From Sedimentitalea todarodis (lineage in GTDB: Bacteria > Pseudomonadota > Alphaproteobacteria > Rhodobacterales > Rhodobacteraceae), in the NCBI RefSeq assembly GCF_032595355.1, contig NZ_JASMWN010000001.1, positions 1 through 64,000 of the forward strand: DNA of 64,000 bases, in the 5' to 3' direction. Every line of letters begins with the position of its first letter. Position 1 is the stretch's first letter. The notes below the pieces were generated by a model that saw only the letters and a program-made list of their open reading frames with translations, had not been told where the DNA came from and did no database searches. This document shows positions 52,206 through 61,838 of the stretch, piece by piece. The position numbers and the translations under genes were made by a program.

Positions 52206-52970
52206 TCAGAATTTGCCGTTGGCATTTTTCCATTCGCTTTGCGGCGCGACGGTCTCGGTCGTGTCCCAGTGCTCGACCAGATTGCCGCCATCAACACGGA
52301 ACAGGTCATAGAATGCCGTATGAAGCCCGTCGCATTCACCCTCGCATACAGAGAGCGCAAAATTTCCCTCCGCCAGAACTCGATGTAACGTTTGGTATTC
52401 GATCCGTGGTTGTCCGTTCCTGGACGCCGTTAGCCTCGCATGGAGGGCGGCAACGCCATCGGCGCTGTGCGGGTTGTGCTCGGCGAAACTGTCACCGTCC
52501 ACAAAATCCCCCAAACGGGCGATATCCCGGCCAATCAGTACGGTGTCCACAAACGCTCTGACCAGCGAGCGGCTCTGCTCGGTCAGGGCGTGGTCACCGG
52601 CCTCGGTCGGTCCATCCACCATGCTGCGACGCGAATCGTTTGGCCCCAGCCTGTCCTGAATGTTGTCCCAGTGTTCAACGGCCTGATCATCCTCGAACCG
52701 GAACACTTCAAAGCAAATTTTCCGGCTCGCGAAATCATACTCCATATGCGCGAATACAAAATCGCCGTCCTCAAACCCACGCACCATATTGACCTTCGGC
52801 TCGGTCTTGGACAGGCGCGAAAACAGCGCTGCCAGACCCTCGTTGCCTTCATGGGTCTGTGGATTGTGCTGAACATAACGGGACTCATTCACGACCGAAA
52901 CGGGTCCCGGCTCTCCTGTTTCGATGCTCTTGAGCAAACTACGGATCCGTACTTTCTTCGAAACTGCCAT
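52206..52970 (-). CDS. Duplicated SnoaL-like (NTF2-fold) protein
   Basis: 254 residues from the ATG at 52970. Two SnoaL/NTF2-like halves are visible. In the first, VQHNPQTHEGNEGLAALFSR with a hydrophobic core ending FRFEDDQAVEHWDNIQ; in the second, AEHNPHSADGVAALHARLTA ending FRVDGGNLVEHWDTTE. The repeated HNP...G..AL and F[RY].....VEHWD are the hallmark of the YesE/SnoaL-like family, and a tandem copy is uncommon. Such proteins are small cyclases, isomerases or proteins of unknown role. The substrate is unknown. Confidence 0.8.
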   Translation of the reverse strand: MAVSKKVRIRSLLKSIETGEPGPVSVVNESRYVQHNPQTHEGNEGLAALFSRLSKTEPKVNMVRGFEDGDFVFAHMEYDFASRKICFEVFRFEDDQAVEHWDNIQDRLGPNDSRRSMVDGPTEAGDHALTEQSRSLVRAFVDTVLIGRDIARLGDFVDGDSFAEHNPHSADGVAALHARLTASRNGQPRIEYQTLHRVLAEGNFALSVCEGECDGLHTAFYDLFRVDGGNLVEHWDTTETVAPQSEWKNANGKF

Positions 52971-53303
52971 TCCCGCCAACTCCTCTGATACTGATTTGGT
53001 CCCGGTGCATGTGGCAATTCATCTACAATAGCTGACAGATAACGGCGAACCCAGCGAAGAATCTGCGGCACAGGTTTGCCACCGTCCTGATGCAGGCCGC
53101 GTGCGACCTGCATGAGAACTTGACCAAATGGTCGCACCAGATCCGGGTGTTGGATAGGGCCTCCCGATCACAAAGCAATCCGCTCCCTCTCTGTTAGATC
53201 TCGAAGCTGTCGGCCAGGCCCGCGGTAAGTGTCAGACAATAGCGTGCTTGCGCCCTGCGCGCCTGCCCACTAGAAGCGGGCGAAATTCAGGCCGGAGGAC
53301 AGC
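52971..53303. other. Gene-free region between the divergent SnoaL-like gene and ychF
   Basis: About 330 bp. An open frame of about 80 codons exists on the minus strand (52889-53137) but lacks family similarity and overlaps the SnoaL-like start. I see no RNA gene. It should hold the two promoters. Confidence 0.4.
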
Positions 53304-54401
53304 ATGGGCTTTAAGATGGGAATCGTGGGGCTGCCCAATGTCGGCAAATCCACCTTGTTCAACGCGTTGACCCGTACGGCCGCCGCGCAGGCCGCAAACT
53401 TTCCCTTCTGCACGATTGAGCCCAATGTGGGCGAGGTCGCGGTTCCCGACACCCGGCTCGACAAGCTCGCCGCAATCGCAGGGTCCAAACAGATCATCCC
53501 CACGCGGATGACCTTTGTCGATATCGCCGGTCTGGTGAAAGGCGCCAGCAAGGGCGAAGGGCTGGGCAACCAGTTCCTTGCCAACATCCGCGAAGTGGAC
53601 GCCATTGCCCATGTGCTGCGCTGCTTCGAAGATGGCGATGTGACCCATGTGGAGGGCAGGGTCGACCCGGTGGCCGATGCCGACACGATCGAAACCGAAC
53701 TGATGCTGGCGGATCTTGAATCGATCGAAAAGCGGCGGGCGAACCTTGTCCGCAAGCTCAAGGGCACCGACAAGGAAGCGCAACAGCAGGATCGTCTGCT
53801 CGCAGCCGCGCAAGAGGTGCTGGAAAACGGCAAACCGGCGCGATTTGTCGAAGTCGATGACGAGGATCTCCGGGCCTGGAAACTCTTGCAACTTCTGACA
53901 ACCAAGCCGGTCCTCTATGTCTGCAACGTCGGCGAATCCGACGCCGCGGAGGGCAATGACCATGCCGCCCGTGTTGCCAAAATGGCGGCGGCGGAGGGCA
54001 ACGCGCACGTCATCATCAGCGCTCGGATCGAGGAAGAAATCAGCCAGCTCGAACCGGACGAAGCACAGATGTTCCTCGAGGAAATGGGCCTGCAGGAGGC
54101 CGGTCTCGACCGCCTGATACGCGCGGGCTATGACCTGCTGCATCTTGAGACCTACTTTACCGTCGGCCCGAAAGAGGCCCGAGCCTGGACTATTCGCAGC
54201 GGCACTACGGCACCGCGCGCAGCCGGTGTCATTCATGGTGATTTCGAGAAAGGGTTCATTCGCGCGGAAACCATTGCCTATGACGATTTTGTCACGCTTG
54301 GCGGCGAGCAGCCCGCAAAGGAGGCTGGGAAAATGCGCGCCGAGGGAAAGAGCTATGTCGTCAAGGATGGCGATGTTCTGCATTTCCTTTTCAACACCTG
54401 A
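53304..54401 (+). CDS. ychF: Redox-regulated ATPase YchF (OBG-type GTPase fold)
   Basis: 365 residues. P-loop GLPNVGKST (about 9-17), switch regions and MTFVDIAGLVKGASKGEGLGNQ (about 66-87, a family hallmark), and NVGESDA in place of the G4 NKxD, which gives YchF its preference for ATP. A coiled-coil arm (about 128-200) and a C-terminal TGS domain (about 285-365, LETYFTVGPKEARAWTIRSG) follow. It binds ribosomes and responds to oxidative stress. Confidence 0.95.
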   Translation: MGFKMGIVGLPNVGKSTLFNALTRTAAAQAANFPFCTIEPNVGEVAVPDTRLDKLAAIAGSKQIIPTRMTFVDIAGLVKGASKGEGLGNQFLANIREVDAIAHVLRCFEDGDVTHVEGRVDPVADADTIETELMLADLESIEKRRANLVRKLKGTDKEAQQQDRLLAAAQEVLENGKPARFVEVDDEDLRAWKLLQLLTTKPVLYVCNVGESDAAEGNDHAARVAKMAAAEGNAHVIISARIEEEISQLEPDEAQMFLEEMGLQEAGLDRLIRAGYDLLHLETYFTVGPKEARAWTIRSGTTAPRAAGVIHGDFEKGFIRAETIAYDDFVTLGGEQPAKEAGKMRAEGKSYVVKDGDVLHFLFNT

Positions 54402-54608
54402 CTGCAAAAAATGCGTGAATGGGACACGCCCGGGAATTAATGGGCGCATCGCTTGAAAAACGAACGCGAAATGGCACAATGGAGCCCTATTACATGTTAG
54501 GATCCAACAGGCCCATGCCGCAGCAAGTTGAATCACCGGCGCTGCCGGTCGATTGACGTTCGGCAATTCTGGCATGAGGTGTCCTGCTCAGGTTGGTTTG
54601 TATGCGCG

Positions 54609-57098
54609 ATGTATGAAACCTTTTTCGATCTGAAGACGTTGCCGTTCAAGATCACGCCGGACCCGTCCTTTATGTACTGGGACGTGGCCCACAAGCGCGC
54701 CGCCAGCGTTCTGGCTTTTGGCATCGAGCAATTGGTTCCTATCACCGTGGTCACGGGCGATGTGGGGACCGGCAAGACCACCCTGCTTCAGCATTTTCTT
54801 GAAGAGGCCCCGCGAGAGACCACCATCGGGATGCTCTCCAATTTCTGGAGCGGAATGGGGGGGCTCTACCAATGGATCCTGAGTGCATTCGACATTCGTG
54901 TCGAGGGAAGCACCGTCCAGCAATACCGTGCATTCGAGGATTTTGCCATTTCGGAATACGCTGCCGGGCGGCGCTGTGTTCTGATCGTGGACGAAGCTCA
55001 GAACATTTCCGATGAAGATCTCGAGCAATTGCGCATGTTGACCAATATCAACGCGCGCAAGGATTGCCTGGTGATGCTGTTTCTTGTCGGCCAACCCGAA
55101 TTGCGCGACCGTTTGAAACAGCCGAACAATAGCCAGATCGCGCAACGGGTCGGAGCGGCGTTTCATCTCGGCCCGATGAACCTCGAGGATACCGGGCATT
55201 ATGTTCGTCACAGGATATCCGTCGCCGGGGGCACCCGCGAGATATTCGATGACGGCGCAATCGAGCGAGTTTTCGGTGTGTCCGGCGGCGTCCCGCGCCT
55301 GATCAATGTGGTATGTGAACTCGCGTTGGTGACCGCGTTCGGGGAAGGCGTCGAGACGATCGACGCTGCCTATATGGATGAATTCCTGGCGGAGGCGGCA
55401 GAGACAGGTCTGATTGCCCATCTTCCTAACCAGCCACCGACACCGGTCAGTGGCCCCCCACCCCGCCAGACTGCAAAAGGGCCGGCCGGCAGCCCAGGTT
55501 CACCTTCCTTTCGCAAGTCGGCCTCGCTGGGCACTGGCAAGCCAAGCATTAGACTGGTCTCTGACCCATGGGATACGAAAGAGACCGTCAGTCCCGATGC
55601 CGATCCTCATGTGCCCGCCGCGCGGACCGCCGAGCCTGCACCTGAAGAAGCGGCGGAGACCACAGCGGAACCTGCGTCGCAAGAGCCCGACGGAGCACCC
55701 CTGTCGGACGATGAGGCATTGGACCTCTTGTCGCCAGAACCGGTAGTGACGCCGGAACCGCAAGCCGAGTCGGAGCAACCGCGCGAAGCGGCAAAGGACG
55801 TCGTGGCGTTAGAGCAGCAACCGGGGCTGAATGAGGTTCTGGATGCCAACCTTGCCTCCGCGTTGCGGCAAGAACCCGATCAGCCGCCCGCGCGCAGCAC
55901 CGTGTCGCGCGGCGTCGTTGCGCGCACCCGCAACAATCGGGTCAATGTCGCTCTCATCGGCGTCGCTGTCGTGGTGGTTTTCGGCGCCGGAATCTGGATC
56001 CTTCGTGAGACGAGCTCCGATGGGGTTGCGGATGTGCCCCCCTCGGGGACCGCACCGGAATCCACTGAAGCGGCGCAGGAACCTGCCGTTTCAGACGCCC
56101 CGCAAGACGCCCCTGCGCAGCCTGAGAACGATGCTGGCGTGAAAGAGGAGCCTGCGGCAGATGTAATCGTCGCCACGCCATCTGCTGGTAGCGCGCCGGA
56201 GACAGACCATGCGGTTGAGAGAGACCCGGAGCCGGTCGCATCCGGCGCGATCGTGTTGCTGGACAATCCTGCCGGCGAGGCACTCCTCGAGAGCGCCCTG
56301 ACCGCGAGTATTTCCGATCCGTTCGCTGCGGTGATCGACTATTCCCGCGCCGCTTTGCGTGGTGAGGACCAAGCCGCCTATTACCTCGGGCAGTTGTTTG
56401 AGACCGGCGTCGACGTCCCGCGCGATATTGCCGCCGCCCGTGCATGGTATGAACACGCGCAATCCAACGTGCGCAGCGCAAGGCGACGGCTTGCCGGCCT
56501 CGAAGCGGTGGAAAGCACCGGACCGTTGGCGGCAGCCATGCCGTTGCTCGGTGGCCAACTTCCTGATGGCACGGCTGAATTCGTGTGGTCAGGTGGCGTC
56601 GGTGCGGCCCCGGAGTACTTCGTCGTCGAAATGGCTGCGGCACCCGATGCGCCCATCGTCCGGCTTGCGCCGACAGGGCTGACCGCCGTTTCGATTCCAG
56701 ATATCGGCGACGAACAGGTCTGGCGCGTGTTGGCGGTCCGGCCTGCGTCGTCGGACTACGTCGTTTCAAACTGGTACGCCATGGGGCAGGCGGGTGAGCC
56801 GGTGTCAACAGATGCCGGTCCGGTCCGTCCGGAGGTTTCTGTCGGCGGAACGGAGGCGGATACGATCAATGCCGCCGTCGCTGCCCTCACCGCGGCGGGT
56901 ATCTCCGTGACCAGCGAAAGTTTCCTTGATGCCGCCAATGAAGGGGGCGTCGTCAGGTATGCCTATGACGCCGATCGACCGGCCGCAGAACAGGTAATAT
57001 CGCTATTGGGAAATGATCTGGAGCTGGAACAGATTCCAGCGGAGCCTACCGAAAACAGGCTGATATTGCCGGGTCAGTTGTCCGTGGTTCTTAATTGA
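54609..57098 (+). CDS. ExeA/GspA-like AAA ATPase with a membrane helix and periplasmic Sel1-like region
   Basis: 829 residues from the ATG at 54609 (MYETFFDLKTLPFKITPDPS, the usual ExeA start). The ATPase domain (about 1-265) has Walker A GDVGTGKT at 50-57, Walker B VLIVDEA at 124-130 and VGQPELRD with GGVPRLINVVCE. A Pro/Glu-rich linker (270-435) is followed by one membrane helix (about 446-466). The periplasmic part holds a Sel1-like repeat (about 575-625: AAYYLGQLFETGVDVPRDIA) and an unknown C-terminal domain. The layout resembles GspA, which helps the secretin cross the wall, but no type II secretion genes are nearby. It is convergent with the TAXI gene. Confidence 0.83.
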   Translation: MYETFFDLKTLPFKITPDPSFMYWDVAHKRAASVLAFGIEQLVPITVVTGDVGTGKTTLLQHFLEEAPRETTIGMLSNFWSGMGGLYQWILSAFDIRVEGSTVQQYRAFEDFAISEYAAGRRCVLIVDEAQNISDEDLEQLRMLTNINARKDCLVMLFLVGQPELRDRLKQPNNSQIAQRVGAAFHLGPMNLEDTGHYVRHRISVAGGTREIFDDGAIERVFGVSGGVPRLINVVCELALVTAFGEGVETIDAAYMDEFLAEAAETGLIAHLPNQPPTPVSGPPPRQTAKGPAGSPGSPSFRKSASLGTGKPSIRLVSDPWDTKETVSPDADPHVPAARTAEPAPEEAAETTAEPASQEPDGAPLSDDEALDLLSPEPVVTPEPQAESEQPREAAKDVVALEQQPGLNEVLDANLASALRQEPDQPPARSTVSRGVVARTRNNRVNVALIGVAVVVVFGAGIWILRETSSDGVADVPPSGTAPESTEAAQEPAVSDAPQDAPAQPENDAGVKEEPAADVIVATPSAGSAPETDHAVERDPEPVASGAIVLLDNPAGEALLESALTASISDPFAAVIDYSRAALRGEDQAAYYLGQLFETGVDVPRDIAAARAWYEHAQSNVRSARRRLAGLEAVESTGPLAAAMPLLGGQLPDGTAEFVWSGGVGAAPEYFVVEMAAAPDAPIVRLAPTGLTAVSIPDIGDEQVWRVLAVRPASSDYVVSNWYAMGQAGEPVSTDAGPVRPEVSVGGTEADTINAAVAALTAAGISVTSESFLDAANEGGVVRYAYDADRPAAEQVISLLGNDLELEQIPAEPTENRLILPGQLSVVLN

Positions 57099-57148
57099 TT
57101 TGTTTCGATTTTTGAAACTCTGTCAACGCGGATCAGAGTGTCCCTGGC

Positions 57149-57180
57149 GTGCGGCGGAGAGATCGCTCTTTCCGCCGCAC
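57149..57180. terminator. Hairpin between the convergent ExeA-like and TAXI genes
   Basis: GTGCGGCGGA (57149-57158) pairs perfectly with TCCGCCGCAC (57171-57180), with GAG and CTC pairing further inside. It lies 50 bp after one stop codon and 7 bp after the other, on opposite strands. It lacks a T-run but is placed as a shared 3' end. Confidence 0.65.
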
Positions 57181-57186
57181 CATGTT

Positions 57187-58254
57187 TCAGCAGCCGATGG
57201 TGGCGCAGATCTGGCGGCGATAGGCCGAGTTCGCTTCGCTCTCCGATGGGGTCTCGCCGGTTGCGGCCGTTGGCTGATCGCCCTCGCAAACCAGCGGATA
57301 GTTTGGATCAAGACCCACATTCACGCAGGAGCCTATATTCCAGCCCGGGGGCAGGGCGGACGGATCAACCTGTTGCCACTTGGGATGGCCATTCGCCTGA
57401 AGGTCTCCAAACCGGGTGCTGATCAGGTGCGAAATATCCGAAACCGCCTTGCAGCTTTCGCGGTGATAGGCATTGCGGTTCGGATCGTATTCATAGGTCA
57501 TCAGCACGGCCTTGACGGCGACGACATCCACCGCATCGCTCTGGAACGGATAGGCCCCTGCGGGGATCGTGGCCGGCTCGTAGACCGCCTGTAGTGTCGG
57601 ATCGCTGATCGGAACCAGATGGAATCGCGCGGCATCGATTTCGGGAGACTGAAAAATCTTGGTCGGGGCACCCGCGACATAAAAGAAGGCGTCGATCTGA
57701 CCATCCATCAGCGCCTTGAGCGAGTCATCGGCGTTGATCGTCAAACGATCTGCGGGATTGACCTGCGCAAGGTCCAGAACCAGCGATGCGGTGAGGAACG
57801 TGCCGCTGTCCTCGACGCCGACTGCGACGCGCTTGCCATTCAGATCCGCGAGAGAATTGATGTCATTTGTGCCCAGAACGTGCACTTCCTCGTTGTAGAG
57901 CGGAAACGCGATCCGCACGCCGAGGATGGCCCGCGCAACACCGGGATCGTCGGCGGCAAAGGTCTTGAGATACTCAAGAACATCCGATTGCACGATGCCA
58001 AACTGGGTGAAGCGCCGCTTGCGCACACCCAGGAAATTCTCCAGCGACCCGGCGCTTTCCTGCACTTGCAGATCCACCCCGCACTTGGCGGCGATTTCAC
58101 TGACGTTGCGACCAAACTGAATGTATGTGCCGCTGGGCCCGCCTGTCAGGATGTTCTTTTCGAATACCTGCGCTTGCGCGGGCAGCGACATTCCGGTCAG
58201 CAAGACCGCAAGGGCGACGAACCGCGCCAGAATGGATTTCTTTCTTAACTTCAT
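57187..58254 (-). CDS. TAXI-family TRAP transporter solute-binding protein, orphan
   Basis: 355 residues with a signal peptide (cleavage after PAQAQ near 29). TAXI features: ILTGGPSGTYIQFGRNVSEI (about 35-54), ESAGSLENFLGVRKRRFTQF (about 66-85), GVEDSGTFLTASLVL near 145, and the ligand-pocket stretch AVYEPATIPAGAYPF (about 224-238). TAXI proteins normally deliver solutes to a fused DctQM permease, but none is encoded here. The C-terminal tail beyond about 290 carries four cysteines (SCVNVG, VCEGDQ, ICATIGC) and ends in Gly-Cys. It is the second gene after the coiled-coil protein, 33 bp apart. Confidence 0.85.
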   Translation of the reverse strand: MKLRKKSILARFVALAVLLTGMSLPAQAQVFEKNILTGGPSGTYIQFGRNVSEIAAKCGVDLQVQESAGSLENFLGVRKRRFTQFGIVQSDVLEYLKTFAADDPGVARAILGVRIAFPLYNEEVHVLGTNDINSLADLNGKRVAVGVEDSGTFLTASLVLDLAQVNPADRLTINADDSLKALMDGQIDAFFYVAGAPTKIFQSPEIDAARFHLVPISDPTLQAVYEPATIPAGAYPFQSDAVDVVAVKAVLMTYEYDPNRNAYHRESCKAVSDISHLISTRFGDLQANGHPKWQQVDPSALPPGWNIGSCVNVGLDPNYPLVCEGDQPTAATGETPSESEANSAYRRQICATIGC

Positions 58255-58287
58255 GTCATCTTCTCCAATTCAAACGATAAATGTTCG

Positions 58288-60300
58288 TCAGCATCCGCCC
58301 AGGGTCTTGATCAGATGCACCAGCGTATGCCGGTTGATTGCGCCAAAGGACTGCTGCAACGCATCGGTCGCGCAGCTGCCCTGAACCAACAGTTCATAAA
58401 GCTGGTTGACCTGGGGTGTCCGCTGGGACGGCAGGCCGGGTGCATTGCGGATCGCCGCGTTGACGGCACCGGGGGTGCGTGGGCTGCCTTGCTGCGCGGC
58501 GACAGGTTGTGGTGCTGCTGGCGCGGGTGCAGTTGCAGGTGCCTGCGTTGCGCTCCGGGCTGCAGCGACCTGTTCTTGCAATGCCGCGATGTCAGCTTCG
58601 CGTTCAGCCCTTGTCTGGTCTAACGCGGCAATTTCGGCCTGCATCTGTTCGCGCTGCTTGAGCAGATCTGCTGCAACAGATCGGTCTCCCTGGATCTGCG
58701 CCAGCAGCGCCTCGGCTTCCGTCTGTGCCTGTGACAGCGCGGCCTTTTGTGCCTCTTCCTGACTGTTCAGATCAGCCACACTGGCTTGCAGACGCGATTT
58801 TTCCGCATCTGTAGCCTGTCGGGCTTCGACCAGTGCGGCCTCTTGTGCTTTGGCCTGTTTGTTCAACTCTGCCACACGGGCTTCCAGCCGGGTATGTTCC
58901 GCTTCGGCTGCTTGCTGTGCCTCGGCCAGCGCAGCGCGGGCCTCGATCCGCTCTTCGAGTGCGGCTTTGCGGGCCTCGGCGTCACTGACCTGGGTCTCCA
59001 GATCCGTCAAGCGCGCACGCGCCGCATCGGTCTGTTCCGACAGGGTCTTGTCGGCATTGGCGACCGCAGTGTCCAGTTCAGCGGTTTTGGCGGCCAGCGA
59101 GGCGGATACCGTTTCCAATTGCGTAGTCGCGTCCGCCAGTTGCGTTTCCTTCTGCGCAATCTCGCTGCTCAAACCTTCCAGCTTTGCATCCAAGTCCGCT
59201 TCGCGCGCTTTGGACTCGGCCAGGGCGGCTTCAAGCGCCTCTTTCTGGGTCGCAAGTTCCGCATTCTGTGCCCGGCTTGCCTCGGCAGCGGTTTCGGCCG
59301 CCGCAATCTCTTCGGCCAGCGCCGCCTTGCGCGCTTCTGCCTCGCTCACCTCGGCTTTGGTCTTGTCAAGAGCCGCCTGCGCTTCGGTTTGCGCATTTGC
59401 CAGTTCCGCGGCCTTGGTTTCGGCCTGTGCAAGCTCTGTACTTTTGGCTTCCAGCTTGCCTGTGACTTCCGCAAGCTCGGTCTGGGCGGCATCACGTTGA
59501 GCCTCGGCGTCGGCACGTGCGGTGTCGGCCTCACGCGTGGCGCTCTGACTGGCGTCCAGGGCTGCCTGTGCTTCGGCTTGCGCGCTCGCCGTTTCGGCGG
59601 CCTTGGTTTCGGCCTGTGCAAGTGCTGCGCTCGCGGCCTCCAATTGATCGTTTATCTCTGCAAGCTCGGTCTGGGCGGCATCGCGCCTGGCCTCGGCATC
59701 TGCGCGCGCGGCCTCCGCCTCTGATTGTGCGGATTGCGCCTGCGCCAGAGCGGCCTCGGCCTGCGAAAGCTCCGCATCACCTGATTCGCCCTTGGTCGTC
59801 TGGGCGGCATCTGCCGTTTTGCTGGCCTCAGCAAGAGCGCCTTGCACGCGTTCCAATTCTGTACGGGCATTGTCGATCTCGGTCGCTAGCGAATCCTGCT
59901 GCGCCTGAAGATCGCTTACGGCGGCCTGGGCGGCGTCACGCTCTTGAATCGCGGCATCCCTCTCGGACGTCGCAGTCGCAAATGCCTCATCCAGTTCAGA
60001 TTGCTTTGCCGCCGAGGAATTTTCGATTTCTGCGAGTGCCGCCTGCGCCTGCGCCAATTCGGCCTTTACCTCTTCGAGCCGCGCGGCTTCGGCATCGCGT
60101 TCATCGCCAATCTCGGCGATATCTGCCTCCAGCGCTCCAATGTCCTCTTCGAGCAAGCCTATGATCCGTCGGAAGGATTCTGCCTTTTGCGACAATTCGG
60201 CCGCATCGGATGCGGTCTCCTGCGCGTTCCCCGTTTCCGGATCAATACTCACCAGCCCGAAAATCATGGCACTACACACTAATATCCTGATGTGCCGCAT
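58288..60300 (-). CDS. Long periplasmic coiled-coil protein
   Basis: 670 residues from the ATG at 60300, with a signal peptide (cleavage near GNAQ, about 26). Residues about 30-575 are nearly continuous alanine- and glutamate-rich heptads, including two copies of a unit of about 63 residues beginning ADAEA(R/Q)RDAAQTELAE. An Ala/Pro linker (about 575-610) leads to a small C-terminal domain with two cysteines (VQGSCATDALQQSFGAINRH, LIKTLGGC). It ends in Gly-Cys like the TAXI protein encoded just downstream. A scaffold role in the periplasm is possible; no family name is known to me. Confidence 0.78.
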   Translation of the reverse strand: MRHIRILVCSAMIFGLVSIDPETGNAQETASDAAELSQKAESFRRIIGLLEEDIGALEADIAEIGDERDAEAARLEEVKAELAQAQAALAEIENSSAAKQSELDEAFATATSERDAAIQERDAAQAAVSDLQAQQDSLATEIDNARTELERVQGALAEASKTADAAQTTKGESGDAELSQAEAALAQAQSAQSEAEAARADAEARRDAAQTELAEINDQLEAASAALAQAETKAAETASAQAEAQAALDASQSATREADTARADAEAQRDAAQTELAEVTGKLEAKSTELAQAETKAAELANAQTEAQAALDKTKAEVSEAEARKAALAEEIAAAETAAEASRAQNAELATQKEALEAALAESKAREADLDAKLEGLSSEIAQKETQLADATTQLETVSASLAAKTAELDTAVANADKTLSEQTDAARARLTDLETQVSDAEARKAALEERIEARAALAEAQQAAEAEHTRLEARVAELNKQAKAQEAALVEARQATDAEKSRLQASVADLNSQEEAQKAALSQAQTEAEALLAQIQGDRSVAADLLKQREQMQAEIAALDQTRAEREADIAALQEQVAAARSATQAPATAPAPAAPQPVAAQQGSPRTPGAVNAAIRNAPGLPSQRTPQVNQLYELLVQGSCATDALQQSFGAINRHTLVHLIKTLGGC
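59480..59730 (-). repeat. Internal duplication in the coiled-coil gene
   Basis: Two neighbouring stretches code for ADAEARRDAAQTELAEINDQ... and ADAEAQRDAAQTELAEVTGK..., continuing in parallel through LAQAETKAAE(T/L)A.AQ.EAQAALD. The similarity extends to DNA, as expected for a recent unequal crossover in a heptad-repeat gene. Boundaries are approximate. Confidence 0.5.
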
Positions 60301-60434
60301 GTCCAATTCGCCCCTCACAAATGCATTAGCTTCCAGCATACGCAAAATTTGGCACACTTGTCACGGTCGGTCGATTCCTCAATCGCAAGAGGCGTCGAAT
60401 CTCTGGGGATTCTCATGGGAAGGCGTGAAAACGG

Positions 60435-61838
60435 TTAAGTCATGGCACTGGGCGCGATCTGCGCCGGGTCGGGAGTATCCACCGACTTGACCGGTTCAAA
60501 GGTGATTTCGATCCGCAATCCCGGTGCGTTGTCACCCAGAACCAGATCCGCCCCGTGCAAGCGGGCCACCACCGACACGAAATTCAGCCCGAGGCCACTG
60601 CCAGGGGTCATCCGGCTTCGGTCCAGCCGATACAGCCGCTGCAGGACGTTTTCGGTTTCCCCGTCAGGAATGCCCGGCCCGGTATCCGCGACACTCAGAA
60701 CCACGCCCCGCGGTTGCCGGTGCAGTTCAACCGTGATCTCGCTTCCCTCGGGCGTATGGCGCAATGCATTTTCAATCAGGTTCGCAAGGAGTTGCAGCAA
60801 CAGGTTGCGGTCCCCCAGGATCGGGGGCATCTCCGGGTCAATGCGGGTGCTCAGATCGTGACCACTATCGCTTGCCAACGGCTCGTAAAGCTCGGCACAG
60901 GTCTCGATCAACTCCGCAAGGTCCAGCGGTGCAAAGGTTGATTTCGGGGTACCGGATTCGATCTGGGCGATTTGCAGCAGCGACCGGAACACCGACACCA
61001 CCCCATCCAGTTCGGTGCGTGCCCGATCAACCAACTCGCGGGCTGGGGGGGCTAGCTCCTCGCGGTTGGACAGGTCTTCCAGATGCACGGCGACCCGTTG
61101 AATCGGCGTTTTCAGGTCATGGGCAATGTCGGACGAGACCTGCCGGATTGCGGCGACAGAGCTTTCCTGCGCGCGTGCCATCTGGTCGATCTTGGTGCCA
61201 ATTTCAGCGAGATCCTCGGACCAGCCCGGTCCCGGACGCACCCGTGCCTGCAGGTCACCCGAAGTCAGCCGGTCCACGGTCTTGCCAACGGCGGCGACGT
61301 TCCGCGCGCTGCGCCGTGCGAGATACAGGCCACCGGACAGCGCGATAAGGATCGTCGGCAGCAGGCTCAACCCGAGAATGTTCAAGAATACCGTTCGCAA
61401 GGCATCGATTTCCGACAGGCTGCGCGCGATTGTAAGCTGTCCCCCTTGCAGGGACGTTGTCAGCGCGAGGTAGTCGCCGCTCAGGTCCGGGCTTTCCTGT
61501 GACAAGGAGAGAACGTGGTACCCCTCGGCATCGCGGGCGATCACCGCGTTGCCATATTGCCTGCGGTTGGGTGCGAGATAGCTGAGGGCAAGCCGCTCGG
61601 GGTCGGTTTCCCGCGCCTCGGCTTCGACCAGCGTTGACAGGGCCGCTGCTGTCGGGGCTGCGCGAAACCCGGCAATGCGTTGGGTCAAATCCGAGCGGAT
61701 CGCCTGTTCGAATGACCGTTCGGTGATCAGATAGCTCGCGGCAAGGCTGACCAGGCTCACCACGGAGAACAGCACCACCAGCCCGAGGGCCAGACGCAAC
61801 GGCATGGATCGCCACAGGCCTGACAGGCGGGCGTTCAC
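60435..61838 (-). CDS. Sensor histidine kinase
   Basis: 467 residues. Membrane helices near 14-36 and 148-175 enclose a periplasmic sensor of about 110 residues. A HAMP segment (about 175-228) precedes the phosphoacceptor His240 in DIAHDLKTPIQRV. N box NLLLQLLANLIENALRHTPE (about 348-367), G1 DTGPGIP and G2 GSGLGL complete an HPK1-type kinase. It overlaps the response regulator gene by 4 bp (ATGA) and is the natural partner of it. Confidence 0.93.
   Translation of the reverse strand: MNARLSGLWRSMPLRLALGLVVLFSVVSLVSLAASYLITERSFEQAIRSDLTQRIAGFRAAPTAAALSTLVEAEARETDPERLALSYLAPNRRQYGNAVIARDAEGYHVLSLSQESPDLSGDYLALTTSLQGGQLTIARSLSEIDALRTVFLNILGLSLLPTILIALSGGLYLARRSARNVAAVGKTVDRLTSGDLQARVRPGPGWSEDLAEIGTKIDQMARAQESSVAAIRQVSSDIAHDLKTPIQRVAVHLEDLSNREELAPPARELVDRARTELDGVVSVFRSLLQIAQIESGTPKSTFAPLDLAELIETCAELYEPLASDSGHDLSTRIDPEMPPILGDRNLLLQLLANLIENALRHTPEGSEITVELHRQPRGVVLSVADTGPGIPDGETENVLQRLYRLDRSRMTPGSGLGLNFVSVVARLHGADLVLGDNAPGLRIEITFEPVKSVDTPDPAQIAPSAMT

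Noticed and set aside
52889..53137. A frame of about 80 codons on the minus strand upstream of the SnoaL-like gene
   Set aside because: It overlaps the real gene's start in another frame and lacks support.
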